64,000 nt of DNA from Streptomyces sp. HB132 (lineage in GTDB: Bacteria > Actinomycetota > Actinomycetes > Streptomycetales > Streptomycetaceae): the NCBI RefSeq assembly GCF_016909575.1, contig NZ_JAFBGA010000001.1, forward strand, positions 186,001-250,000, written 5' to 3'. Shown piece after piece: positions 41,477-49,646 of this stretch. The notes beneath the pieces are model-generated. The model had not been told where the DNA came from. It was given only the letters and a program-made list of their open reading frames with translations, and made no database searches. Within the stretch, counting starts at the first letter, position 1, and the number at the start of each line of letters is the position of its first letter. Made by a program: the position numbers and the translations under genes.

Positions 41477-42817
41477 ATGCTGTTCCTCGCCGTGCGCTCG
41501 GTCCGTGAACGCCCGGGGCGCTTCCTCGCCACCCTGCTCTCCGGGTTTCTCGGTGCCGTGATCATCATGACGTTCGGTTCCCTGCACGACACGGCAGCGG
41601 CTCCCGGAGTCGACCGGGTCAGCTCGGATTCCATGACCGTCTCCGCGAGTGTCGTCGGCGGATACGGGTCCCTCCTCGTCTTCTTCGCCATCGCCTCCAC
41701 CCTCACCGTCAGCGTCCGGCAGCGTGCCGAGGAGATCCATCTGCTGCGCTGCACCGGAGCCACTCCCGCCCAGATCTCGCGCATGGTCGTCGGGGAGTCC
41801 GCCGTGGTGGCACTGGCCGGCGCGGTGCTCGCCGTCGGGCCCGCCGTGCTCGGCGGCCGGCTCCTGCTCGACCTGTTCAAGGACAGCGGCCAGGTCGCCG
41901 CGCACGTCGAGCCGGTCTTCGGCGCCATGGCGCTCGGGTCGGGCTTCGGAGTCGCGGTCCTGACGTCCGTCGGTGCCGCGTTCCTCGCCGTGCGCCGCGC
42001 CACGAGGACCGCCGCCGGAGCCCACCGCCCGGGCCGCGGCCGGGCCCGGACGGTCGCGGGCTGCGCCGCGCTGGTGGCCGGGGCCGGGGCAGCCCTGAGC
42101 ACGTACGCCGTCGACAGCACGGAGGAGAGCCTGATGGCGTTCCCCGCCTACGGGGCCATCCTGCTCTCCGTCGGCCTCGCGGTCCTCGCCCCGTCCCTGC
42201 TGGGCCGGGTGCTGGCACTCCTGGGCGGGCCGCTCGCGGCGGTGGGCGGGGCCGGTGGCTATCTGAGCGTCCGTAACCTGCGGCGGCGGGGGGTGCAACT
42301 GGCCGGGGTGCTCATGCCGATGACCATTTTCACCGGCGTGGCCACCGCCACCCTCTACATCCAGGCCGTCGAGAGCGACTGGGTCACCGGATCGGGCCTG
42401 GCGAAGACCGTCGAGGACAAGAACGTCGAGACCCTCAACCTGGTCGTCGTCGGCATCGTCGTCGTCTTCTCCTGCATCATGCTCGTCAACAGCCTGTACG
42501 CGGCCACCTCCTACCGCAGGGGCGAGTTCGGCCGACAGCGTCTCGCCGGGGCGACCCCAGGCCAGGTCCTGGGCGTGGTCGGCTGGGAGGCGGTGATCCT
42601 CACCCTGACCGGGCTGGTCCTGGGCACCGTCGCGGGGATCGCGGGGATCATCCCCTTCACGATGGTCCGCACCGACCGGGTCCTGCCCGGCCAGGGGCCC
42701 GGCACCTGGCTGGCCGTCATCGCCGTCGCCGCCGTGGTCACGCTCGGGACGAGCCTGGGCACCGCGCGCAGGACGCTCCGCACGCCTGCCGTCGACGCGG
42801 TCGCGGTGGCCGCGTGA
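41477..42817 (+). CDS. FtsX-like ABC transporter permease
   Basis: 446 residues with one N-terminal helix (RFLATLLSGFLGAVIIMTFGS), two FtsX domains (about 70-180 and 330-440; GATPAQISRMVVGESAVVALAGA and GATPGQVLGVVGWEAVILTLTG are the matching repeats) and central helices. It differs from MacB in lacking a long periplasmic domain (only about 50 residues outside in the first half), so it is nearer peptide-export or antimicrobial-resistance permeases of actinomycetes. It starts 3 nt after the ATPase. The pair with the two-component system suggests a response to a cell-envelope stress or antimicrobial. Confidence 0.9.
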   Translation: MLFLAVRSVRERPGRFLATLLSGFLGAVIIMTFGSLHDTAAAPGVDRVSSDSMTVSASVVGGYGSLLVFFAIASTLTVSVRQRAEEIHLLRCTGATPAQISRMVVGESAVVALAGAVLAVGPAVLGGRLLLDLFKDSGQVAAHVEPVFGAMALGSGFGVAVLTSVGAAFLAVRRATRTAAGAHRPGRGRARTVAGCAALVAGAGAALSTYAVDSTEESLMAFPAYGAILLSVGLAVLAPSLLGRVLALLGGPLAAVGGAGGYLSVRNLRRRGVQLAGVLMPMTIFTGVATATLYIQAVESDWVTGSGLAKTVEDKNVETLNLVVVGIVVVFSCIMLVNSLYAATSYRRGEFGRQRLAGATPGQVLGVVGWEAVILTLTGLVLGTVAGIAGIIPFTMVRTDRVLPGQGPGTWLAVIAVAAVVTLGTSLGTARRTLRTPAVDAVAVAA

Positions 42818-42836
42818 CGCGGCGACCGGGTGAAGC

Positions 42837-43310
42837 TCATGCCGAGGGCGGGGGCGGACTCGCGGCGGTGATCTCGTCCATTGCCAGGCGGGTCTCCGCG
42901 CGCACCTCCGGGTCGGGGTGCCGGAGGAACGGCTCGAGGAGCGGCCGGGCCCGCTCGTCGTGCGTGGCACCGAGGACGAAGAGGCTGTGCAGGAGGAGCT
43001 CGGGCGTCATCGTCCGCATCGCGGGGCCCAGCGGGCCGACGAGGCCGAAGGGCAGCCGGTGGTGCCGGAGGGCCCCGCCGATCGCGTTCAGAGCTGACTC
43101 CCGGACCCCGGTCACGGGGTCCTCGACCGCCAGGCGGACCAGGTGTCCGACGAGCAGCCGGGCGGTGTCCGTGTCGAGCGCCGAGCCTCGCAGGACGTCG
43201 TCGAGGGTCTCGGCGGCGAGGTCCCGGCGCCGCGGATCGTGGTCGGTCAGCGCTTCGATCACATCGGGGAAGACGGTCGTCAGGCCGACGGGTCCGTCGG
43301 CAGTACTCAC
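42837..43310 (-). CDS. HEAT-repeat (PBS lyase-like) protein
   Basis: 157 residues of repeated helices with the PBS-lyase HEAT pattern (DPRRRDLAAETLDDVLRG, DPVTGVRESALNAIGGALRHH, DERARPLLEPFLRHPDPEVRAETRLAMDEI). A protein-interaction role is likely; no catalytic residues are visible. GTG 43310 overlaps the stop of the methyltransferase gene upstream in the sequence GTGA (4 nt), so the two are translationally coupled. Confidence 0.82.
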   Translation of the reverse strand: MSTADGPVGLTTVFPDVIEALTDHDPRRRDLAAETLDDVLRGSALDTDTARLLVGHLVRLAVEDPVTGVRESALNAIGGALRHHRLPFGLVGPLGPAMRTMTPELLLHSLFVLGATHDERARPLLEPFLRHPDPEVRAETRLAMDEITAASPPPPSA

Positions 43311-44050
43311 CGGGGCTTCTCCCAGACCGAGACGTGGCGTCCGCTCTCGCCGGTGAAAGGCCTCCGGTCCCAGTCCTCCCACCGATCGCGCGGCCGTAAC
43401 CCCGCGAGCCGTGCCATCAGGTCGAGTTCGGCCGGCCACACGTACCGGAAGGGGATCGACCGGAACGCTCCGCGGCCCTCCTCCACCTCGATGTAGTTCG
43501 AGTTCACCGACTGAGTGGCGACATCGTACGAGTCGTACGCCCATCGCGTCGGAGTCGTCCGGAACGGCACGGCGTTCTGGCCGGCCGGGAGCTTCCGCAG
43601 CTCCGGCACCATCACCTCGATGACGAAGCAGCCGCCGGGGGAGAGGTGCTCCGCGACGTTGCGGAAGCAGTCGACCTGCGCGTCCTGGGTCGTGAGGTTC
43701 ATGATCGTGTTGAAGACCAGGTAGGCGAGGGAGAACTCGCCGTCGACCTGCGTCGTGGTGAAGTCGCCGATGCTCACACCGATCTCGTCGTCGCCCCCGC
43801 CCGGCTTGGCGCGCAGCCGGTCCACCATCGCCCGGGACAGGTCGATCCCGTGGACCGGGACGCCGCGCGCCGCCAGCGGGAGCGCGATGCGCCCCGTCCC
43901 GATGCCGAGCTCCAGCGCCCTTCCGCCACCCGCGAGTTCGGCCAGCAGGCCGACGGCGGGGTCCACGGCCACCGGCTGGAACATCTCGCTGTCCGGGTCG
44001 TCGTACGTCGCGGCGACCTGTTCCCCGAAGTGGCCGTCCTCATCAGTCAT
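43307..44050 (-). CDS. Class I SAM-dependent methyltransferase
   Basis: 247 residues. The Rossmann core is visible: motif I LELGIGTGRIALPLAARG (SAM-binding), then VHGIDLSRAMV, FTTTQVDGEFSLAYLVFNTIMNL, and a YWE-like late strand YVWPAELDLMARLAGLRPRDRWEDW. This is the family of small-molecule methyltransferases (Methyltransf_25/11), with no clue to the substrate. Its stop overlaps the start of the HEAT-repeat protein gene. Confidence 0.9.
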   Translation of the reverse strand: MTDEDGHFGEQVAATYDDPDSEMFQPVAVDPAVGLLAELAGGGRALELGIGTGRIALPLAARGVPVHGIDLSRAMVDRLRAKPGGGDDEIGVSIGDFTTTQVDGEFSLAYLVFNTIMNLTTQDAQVDCFRNVAEHLSPGGCFVIEVMVPELRKLPAGQNAVPFRTTPTRWAYDSYDVATQSVNSNYIEVEEGRGAFRSIPFRYVWPAELDLMARLAGLRPRDRWEDWDRRPFTGESGRHVSVWEKPR

Positions 44051-44107
44051 GGGCAGGACCGTACTGCCGACGGGGTCCGCGCCGCCCCCCGTTTTCCCGG
44101 GAGCGGG

Positions 44108-44293
44108 TCAGGGGCGCCGGTCGTGGCCGAGGAAGGCGGTCCAGGCGGCGGGGGAGAGGGCGAGGGGCGGGACGGTGAGGTCCTTGGAGTCGCGGACGTG
44201 GACGGTGTGGGGGCAGAAGGCGACCTCGACGCAGTCGCCGCCCTGGTTGCCGCTGTGACTGCTCTTGAACCAGTAGAGGCCGGTGGCCGTCAT
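44108..44293 (-). CDS. DUF397 domain protein
   Basis: 61 residues with the DUF397 core: LYWFKSSHSGNQGGDCVEVAFCPHTVHVRDSKD and ALSPAAWTAFLGHDR. These small proteins are encoded directly after Scr1/DUF5753 XRE regulators in most Streptomyces, and in studied cases act as antagonists or partners of that regulator. The start ATG 44293 overlaps the TGA of the XRE gene by one base (TGATG), so translation is coupled. Confidence 0.95.
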   Translation of the reverse strand: MTATGLYWFKSSHSGNQGGDCVEVAFCPHTVHVRDSKDLTVPPLALSPAAWTAFLGHDRRP

Positions 44294-45099
44294 CACTGAG
44301 CCATCCTTTCGATCATCTCCAGAGAATCCTCCGGAGAGTATGCCTGGGCTCGCAGCAGGCCATATTTTCCGAAAAGGTCGCTCAGGCCCGGCTGTTGTGT
44401 CACGAAGGCGCCGCCGCCCTGGCCCTCGATGTACGCGAGCGGGCGGTGCTCCGCGGTTTCGAGCAGCACGAAGGGGCCATCGAGAGCCGGATGGCTTTCC
44501 CTTTCCTGTGGCATCAGTTGGATTTTCACGTGTCGCATTCGGGCCACGTCGACGAGATGGCGCAACTGTTCCTTTCGTACCCGCTGACCTCCGATGGGGC
44601 GGATGAGCGGGACCATTTCGAGGACGAAGCTGATGTCCGGGACGGGTCTCCGTGACAGCAGGGCCTGTCGTGCCAGCCGGGCCGCGACCTTGGCCTCCAC
44701 CTCGGCGTCCTCGAAGGTCGGGTACTGGCCCGTCAGTACGGCTCGTGCGTAGGCCTCGGTCTGGAGGAGCCCCGGCATCACGTGGGTCTCGTAGGCGTGG
44801 CGGGCCATGGCCCGCGCCTCCTCGTCCGCGAAACCGGCGAACCAATGCGGCAACGCCTCCGTACGCAGCTTCGCCGCCGCCGCGAGCAGTGCACCTTGTG
44901 CACCCAGGGACTCGTCCGAGCGCGGGACGAAATCCCCTTTCGGAGGCCTCGCGCCCCGTTCCACCATCGCCACCTGGGACTTGGAGAAGCCGATTCTCGC
45001 GCCCAACGCCTCCTGTGACAGCCCCGATCGCGCACGGTGGAAGCGCAGCAGCGCGCCGAACATCTCCGCGTTACCACTTCCAGGTTCACCGGAGTGCAC
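44293..45099 (-). CDS. XRE/Scr1-type regulator (helix-turn-helix plus DUF5753)
   Basis: 268 residues. N-terminal helix-turn-helix: ALLRFHRARSGLSQEALGARIGFSKSQVAMVERGAR. The remainder is DUF5753 (VMPGLLQTEAYARAVLTGQYP, LIRPIGGQRVRKEQLRHLVD, VKIQLMPQERESHPALDGPFVLLE, GGAFVTQQP). Proteins of this type are developmental and antibiotic regulators in Streptomyces (WhiJ-like). GTG 45099 follows AGGAGG with 7-nt spacing; the frame continues upstream without a better ribosome site. Pairing with DUF397 is the usual switch layout. Confidence 0.93.
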   Translation of the reverse strand: MHSGEPGSGNAEMFGALLRFHRARSGLSQEALGARIGFSKSQVAMVERGARPPKGDFVPRSDESLGAQGALLAAAAKLRTEALPHWFAGFADEEARAMARHAYETHVMPGLLQTEAYARAVLTGQYPTFEDAEVEAKVAARLARQALLSRRPVPDISFVLEMVPLIRPIGGQRVRKEQLRHLVDVARMRHVKIQLMPQERESHPALDGPFVLLETAEHRPLAYIEGQGGGAFVTQQPGLSDLFGKYGLLRAQAYSPEDSLEMIERMAQ

Positions 45100-45181
45100 A
45101 ACTCCACCTCCTAAGTACACAACAGTGCACAGTCGGCCTGTGACGCTGGTCACGTTAGGTGTTCGTCGTCACGATTGGCTC

Positions 45182-45607
45182 ATGGATCAGAGAAGTTCAC
45201 CGGACCCGGTCCCCAGTTGGGTTCCCGCGAGCGGCCATGCGCTCCGGCACGTCGGCGTCCACTTCGACGCCGTGCGCGTCCTCGGATTCGCGGGCGACGA
45301 AGTGGCCTACGAGCTGATGCAGTTCACCGACTTCCGGGCCGGCCCGATCGTGCGGTCGGGGGTCGGCGACAGGAGCACGTACTTCCTGCTGCCGCCGCGG
45401 AGCGCGGCCGCGTACCGGTGGCCGGCCGGGGCGCGGCTGATAGGGCGGGACCTGCCGTGCGACGCGTTCGTCGGGATTCCGGCGCTGGAGGGCAGGACGT
45501 GGCCCCTGGACTGGCGCTCGCGGCCCACCGGGGAGGCGCCGTTCGTGGGTGCGAAGCTGCTGCACGAGGTGGCGGTGGCCGTGCTGACGGGCCGAGTTGG
45601 TGGGTGA
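45182..45607 (+). CDS. Hypothetical protein, 141 aa, linked to XRE/DUF397 module
   Basis: 141 residues with no signal peptide and no membrane helix. The sequence has HALRHVGVHFDAVRVLGFAGDEVAYEL, FTDFRAGPIVRSG, STYFLLPPRSAAAYRWPAGARLIG and LEGRTWPLDWRSRP, a pattern seen next to Scr1/DUF397 modules in other actinomycetes. Enzyme motifs are not recognised. CACGAT lies 6 nt before ATG 45182 and there is no Shine-Dalgarno sequence, so it may be leaderless and transcribed divergently from the XRE gene. Confidence 0.75.
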   Translation: MDQRSSPDPVPSWVPASGHALRHVGVHFDAVRVLGFAGDEVAYELMQFTDFRAGPIVRSGVGDRSTYFLLPPRSAAAYRWPAGARLIGRDLPCDAFVGIPALEGRTWPLDWRSRPTGEAPFVGAKLLHEVAVAVLTGRVGG

Positions 45608-45766
45608 GCGACGCTTCGGGGCATATGCGAAACGGCAGTCGCGGCGTGCGGTACCGTAATCGCGTCATCACGTTCCGTGCACATGCAGTGTGCGGGCGGC
45701 CCCCGGGAGTGCTACCAACACTCGACCGGAGGCCTTCACCCACGAGTGGATCAGGAGTCCACCGAG

Positions 45767-46744
45767 ATGCTTAGGCATGCTATCGCGCCCTCCCGGCGCT
45801 TCACGAAGGCTTCGCACGACGTCGTACGCCATGCGCGGCTGACCAGCGACGCGAAGATCCTGCTCCTCGCCGTGCAGGGGCTCCCCGACGAACAGGCCGC
45901 CCAGCCGCTCAGCGAACACGCACGGAAGCTCGGCATCACGGGGCGCGCGTACCAGAAGTCCAAGGAGCTGCTGGTCGCGCACGGTTATGTCCACGAGTGG
46001 CGCGACCAGGGTGAGCGGGGGCGCTGGGCGACGGAGCAGATGCTGTCCAACGTGCCCCTCACGCCCGAGGAGGCCGCCGCGCTGCGCCGGGGCCGGGTCG
46101 AGGGGGCTCCGGGTGTCCCGGAACCGACGGTCGGTGAACCAGCCGGTCGGGTGGTCGGTCATCAACTACCGGTGGACGAAGAACGGGAGAAGAACTGTTC
46201 CCGCCCACCCTCCGAAGCCGCGCCCGGAGTCGATCCGGAGCCCGACGCGGGACGGAGCCCGGAAGTGGCGGAGGGGGAGCGCGTCCTGCTGTCGCTGCGT
46301 CATGTGCGGCGGGAGCTGTACCTCGGGGTGAAGGAGGCGCGGGGGCTGGCGGAGCTCGCCGCGCGCTGGCTGCTGCGCGGGGTGACGGCGGGCGAGCTGC
46401 GGCGCGTTCTGACCAGTGAACTGCCCGGCGACGGGGTGCGGTCGGCGGTGGGATTCCTGCGGTTCAGACTGCTGCACAAGATGCCGCCGGAGCTTCCCGT
46501 CGCGGCTTTCCCGCAACCTGCCACGGCACCACCCCCCGTTCCGGAGCTGATGACCTGCGCGGCGGTCGGCCCTGATGAGGAGGTGCACGTCTTCCGGCCG
46601 CTCGCCGACGAGACCGAGTGCGGGCCGTGCCGTCGGCGGGCCGCGTGGGAGCACTGGGAGAGGCGGAGGGTCCAGGTCGAGGCCGAGCCCGATCCTCTGC
46701 CGTGGCGGGAGCGTTTCGCGCGGCTCGAAGTGCCCGACGCCTAG
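45767..46744 (+). CDS. Helix-turn-helix protein, replication-initiator-like
   Basis: 325 residues. The first 90 residues are a winged helix-turn-helix with FTKASHDVVRHARLTSDAKILLLAVQGLPDEQAAQPLSEHARKLGITGRAYQKSKELLVAHGYV in outline, as in phage/plasmid replication-initiation and helix-turn-helix proteins of actinomycetes. A Pro/Glu-rich linker follows, then a helical region (ELYLGVKEARGLAELAARWLLRGVTAGELRRVL) and a small zinc-ribbon-like end (CGPCRRRAAWEHW, only two cysteines). AGGAG at 45753-45757 before ATG 45767 fixes the start. It is probably a regulator, not a replicase; no origin or Rep catalytic motif is present. Confidence 0.72.
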   Translation: MLRHAIAPSRRFTKASHDVVRHARLTSDAKILLLAVQGLPDEQAAQPLSEHARKLGITGRAYQKSKELLVAHGYVHEWRDQGERGRWATEQMLSNVPLTPEEAAALRRGRVEGAPGVPEPTVGEPAGRVVGHQLPVDEEREKNCSRPPSEAAPGVDPEPDAGRSPEVAEGERVLLSLRHVRRELYLGVKEARGLAELAARWLLRGVTAGELRRVLTSELPGDGVRSAVGFLRFRLLHKMPPELPVAAFPQPATAPPPVPELMTCAAVGPDEEVHVFRPLADETECGPCRRRAAWEHWERRRVQVEAEPDPLPWRERFARLEVPDA

Positions 46745-46758
46745 GAAGGGGCGGCGGC

Positions 46759-47370
46759 TCACCGAGCCTGGTAGCGCAGCCCGTCGACGAGCAGGGCGAT
46801 CATCCGCCGCGTGTGGCCGTTGTCGTCCTCGCCCGCGGGTACGGTCAGATTGCGCGTGGCGATCAGCAGGTCCTCGGGGCCGGTGCCGGAGCGGATCTCG
46901 CCGACCTCCACCGCCGCGTCGATGAGCGTGGTGAGCGCGGGCATGAAGCGCTGCTCGAAGTAGGCGGGCAGGCTGTCGTAGGTCGAGTCCCCCGAGTGCA
47001 GGGCTGCGCTGAGTCCGCGCTTCGTGGCGAAGAAGAGCGCCAGGCGCTGCAGCCACCTGGTGAGCGCCTCGGCCGGTCCGTACTCCGCCGCGAGGGCGGG
47101 TGCGGCGTCGGCGCAGGCGTCGACCTCGTGCCGGAAGACGGCGGCGATGAGGTCGGAGCGCTGCGGGAAGTGGCGGTAGAGGGTGCCCGCTCCCACACCC
47201 GCCTTCGCGGTGATCTGGCGTACGGGCGCGTCGACTCCCGAGGTGAGGAACACCTCCGCCGCCGCTGTGAGCAGGGCGTCGGTATTGCGCCGTACGTCGG
47301 CACGTACTCGCTTCGGGGGCTGCTCCGCGGCGGGGCCCGCAGCGGCTCGCGGCGTCGTGTCCTCGCGCAC
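46759..47370 (-). CDS. TetR/AcrR family regulator
   Basis: 203 residues with the helix-turn-helix VRQITAKAGVGAGTLYRHFPQRSDLIAAVFRHEV, preceded by an unstructured basic N-terminus. AGAGGAG lies 4 nt before GTG 47370. It is divergent from the aldo/keto reductase gene, and the 17-bp palindrome between them is the likely operator for repression of both. It converges on the HTH gene to the left, with 14 bp between their ends. Confidence 0.92.
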   Translation of the reverse strand: MREDTTPRAAAGPAAEQPPKRVRADVRRNTDALLTAAAEVFLTSGVDAPVRQITAKAGVGAGTLYRHFPQRSDLIAAVFRHEVDACADAAPALAAEYGPAEALTRWLQRLALFFATKRGLSAALHSGDSTYDSLPAYFEQRFMPALTTLIDAAVEVGEIRSGTGPEDLLIATRNLTVPAGEDDNGHTRRMIALLVDGLRYQAR

Positions 47371-47387
47371 GGCACTCCTCTTGCTAA

Positions 47388-47404
47388 ACGGAACACTGTT
47401 CCGT
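47388..47404. promoter_or_regulatory. TetR-type operator ACGGAACACTGTTCCGT
   Basis: A perfect 17-bp palindrome, ACGGAACACTGTTCCGT, lies between the divergent TetR and aldo/keto reductase genes. A second, half-matching copy (GAACGTTGTTCCGTT, about 47417-47431) sits nearer the reductase start. Confidence 0.8.
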
Positions 47405-47479
47405 ATTGTCATTGCTGAACGTTGTTCCGTTTTCAGTCTAACGTCCGTACCCGGGCGCCGATGAGGGGCGAGGAGCTTC

Positions 47480-48508
47480 ATGAAGTACCGCACGCTGGGC
47501 CGGACCGGCATCAAGGTCAGCCCGTACTGCCTGGGCGCGATGATGTTCGGCGCCATGGGGAACCCCGACCACGACGAGTCCGTCAGGATCATCCACAAGG
47601 CGCTCGACGCGGGCATCAACTTCGTCGACACCGCCGACGTCTACTCGGGAGGGGAGTCCGAGGAGATCGTCGGGAAGGCGCTCAAGGGCCGACGGGACGA
47701 CGTCGTGCTGGCCGCCAAGGCTCATCTCCCGATGGGGGACGACCCCAACCGGCGGGGCAGTTCGCGGCGCTGGCTGGTCCGCGCCCTGGAGGACTCGCTG
47801 CGCCGCCTGGGGACCGACCACGTCGACCTGTTCCAGGTCCACCGGCCCGCGCCGGACACCGACGTCGAGGAGACGCTCTCCGCGCTCACCGACCTCGTGC
47901 GCGCGGGCAAGGTGCGGAGCATCGGCAGTTCCACCTTCCCCGCCTCGGACATCGTCGAGGCGCAGTGGGTCTCCGAGCGGCGGGGGCTGGAGCGGTTCCG
48001 CACCGAGCAGCCGCCGTACTCGATCCTCAACCGGGGGATCGAGCGCGAGGTGCTGCCCGTGTGCGAGCGCTACGGCATGGGCGCCCTGGTCTGGAGCCCC
48101 CTCGCGGGCGGCCTGCTCACCGGCCGCTACCGCAAGGACCGGACGGCCGACACCCACCGGGCCGCGTACGGCTTCAAGCACCTGAGCGACGGGCGCCGGC
48201 TCGACGCGGTCGAGCAGCTGATCCCCGTCGCCCGGGACGCCGGGATGTCGCTGACGCACATGGCGACGGCCTTCGCGATCGCCCACCCGGGCGTCACCTC
48301 CGCGATCATCGGGCCGCGCACCATGGGACACCTCGACGACCTCATCGCGGGCGCGGAGACCGAACTGGGCGACGAGACCCTCGACCGGATCGACGCCGTC
48401 GTGCCTCCCGGCACCGACATCGGGACGCTCGACATGGCCTACAACCCCCCGGCCGTCGAACAGGCCCGCCTGCGCCGGCGTCTGCCCGAGGAGCGTTCGG
48501 CCGCCTGA
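47480..48508 (+). CDS. Aldo/keto reductase
   Basis: 342 residues. MKYRTLGRTGIKVSPYCLGAMMFGAM starts the barrel; FVDTADVYSGGESEEIVGKAL holds the tetrad Asp and Tyr, VLAAKAHLP the Lys, and LFQVHRPAPDTD the His; SAIIGPRTMGHLDDLIAGAE is the NADPH site. It is closer to the AKR11/YajO-type oxidoreductases than to the reductase at 33438-34433. The divergent TetR gene and operator suggest induction by a toxic carbonyl or its precursor. GAGGGGCGAGGAG precedes the start. Confidence 0.92.
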   Translation: MKYRTLGRTGIKVSPYCLGAMMFGAMGNPDHDESVRIIHKALDAGINFVDTADVYSGGESEEIVGKALKGRRDDVVLAAKAHLPMGDDPNRRGSSRRWLVRALEDSLRRLGTDHVDLFQVHRPAPDTDVEETLSALTDLVRAGKVRSIGSSTFPASDIVEAQWVSERRGLERFRTEQPPYSILNRGIEREVLPVCERYGMGALVWSPLAGGLLTGRYRKDRTADTHRAAYGFKHLSDGRRLDAVEQLIPVARDAGMSLTHMATAFAIAHPGVTSAIIGPRTMGHLDDLIAGAETELGDETLDRIDAVVPPGTDIGTLDMAYNPPAVEQARLRRRLPEERSAA

Positions 48509-48577
48509 CCTCGGGGGACACGTCGCGACCGGTTCGGGCGCCCGCGCACCGCGGGTGCGCCTGGCAGAATCCGCCCC

Positions 48578-49456
48578 ATGGCGGACATCATCTCGCGCGA
48601 CGGAACGTGGAGCTTCGACGGGGACACGGTGCGCATCGTCCCCGGCAGCAAGGTGCACCCGGTGCGTCAGGACCTCGGCGAACTCGCCGTGCCGCTGGCG
48701 GCGGTGGCGGGGGTCGCGTTCGAGCCGGACCGCAAGGGCGGCCGACTGCGTCTGCGCCTGCGCACCGGTGCCTGCCCCGTCCTGCGGGCCGCGGACGGCC
48801 GGCTGAAGGACGCCGCGGACCCCTATCAGCTCACGGTGGAGAAGGACCGCACGGGCGTGGCGGAGTACCTCGTCGACGAGATACGCAACGCCCTGCTGAT
48901 CGAGCAGGTACCCGACGGGCCGGTGGACCGCTTCCTGCTGCCGGGGCCTTCCGTGCCGGTGTCGGGTGGCGGCGGGGACGGTACGGCGTCCTTCGACGGG
49001 GAGACGGTCCGCCTCACCTGGAACTGGAAGGCCGAGGAGTCGAAGACCGGGAGCGGCGCGGTCACCCTTCCGCTGGCCGAGGTCACCGGGGTGCGCTGGA
49101 TGCCCGCGATCGGTCTGGAGAACGGCTCCCTGCGCTTCGACCGGGGAGGCACGGCCTCGGCCGCGCCCCCCAAGTTCGACCCGTACTCCCTCGACCTGTG
49201 GGGGCTCTCGAAGCGGGAGTACACCGCGGTCCTGGTCGCCGCCGCCGTACTCGTACGCATGCCGGTGCCCGCCGCCCCGCCCGAAGCCGCCCCGCCCGAG
49301 GACGCCCCGGCGCTCGGGCGGGCTTCCGCCCCGCCCGGCGACGACCACGACGTCCTGTTGCGGCGGCTCCGCGAACTCGGCGATCTGTACGAGGCCGGCA
49401 TCCTCACCGACGAGGAGTTCGCCACGGCGAAAGGAGCCGTACTGAAGCGCCTCTGA
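48578..49456 (+). CDS. DUF4429 protein with SHOCT domain
   Basis: 292 residues. Two DUF4429-type beta modules in tandem (about 1-115 with TWSFDGDTVRIVPGSKVHPVRQDLGELAVPLAAVAGV, and about 130-235 with TASFDGETVRLTWNWKAEESKTGSGAVTLPLAEVTGV in outline) precede a Pro/Ala linker and a C-terminal SHOCT helix hairpin (LLRRLRELGDLYEAGILTDEEFATAKGAVLKRL in outline). Both halves share the FDGxTVR...LPLAxVxGV pattern, so the duplication is visible. No enzyme motif. CAGAAT 7 nt before the ATG suggests a leaderless transcript. Confidence 0.88.
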   Translation: MADIISRDGTWSFDGDTVRIVPGSKVHPVRQDLGELAVPLAAVAGVAFEPDRKGGRLRLRLRTGACPVLRAADGRLKDAADPYQLTVEKDRTGVAEYLVDEIRNALLIEQVPDGPVDRFLLPGPSVPVSGGGGDGTASFDGETVRLTWNWKAEESKTGSGAVTLPLAEVTGVRWMPAIGLENGSLRFDRGGTASAAPPKFDPYSLDLWGLSKREYTAVLVAAAVLVRMPVPAAPPEAAPPEDAPALGRASAPPGDDHDVLLRRLRELGDLYEAGILTDEEFATAKGAVLKRL

Positions 49457-49541
49457 GGACGGGCACCGATCCCTTGCGAGTCGGTGAACCCTGCGTGGCC
49501 GGACTGTCCTTCGGCGGGTCCGAGCGTCTGCCACGGCCCGG

Positions 49542-49646
49542 GCAGCGCATCGTCGCACCCTATGAAGGAGCCCCAGGCAGTGCATCGTCGCGCCCCCGGA
49601 ACGAGTCCTCAGCAGTGCATCATCACGTCCCATGAACGAGCCCCAC
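49542..49646 (+). repeat. Three 35-bp tandem repeats across the acetyltransferase start
   Basis: Units 49542-49576, 49577-49611 and 49612-49646, each beginning GCAG(C/T)GCATC and ending in a GAACGAG/GAAGGAG block with CCCCA. By eye they agree at about 25-27 of 35 positions. The third contains the ATG 49632 of the acetyltransferase, the first contains ATGAAGGAGCCCCAG. The copies are out of frame with each other. Confidence 0.8.

Noticed and set aside
39638..42970. 1110-codon open frame on the minus strand opposite the ABC genes
   Set aside because: It covers two genuine genes with clear domains on the plus strand and part of the kinase; its residues are mostly His/Gly/Arg/Glu without any motif.
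44108..46744. Integrated plasmid or prophage remnant around the initiator-like HTH gene
   Set aside because: No integrase, tRNA attachment site, Rep catalytic motif or terminal repeats are present, and codon use is like that of the neighbours.
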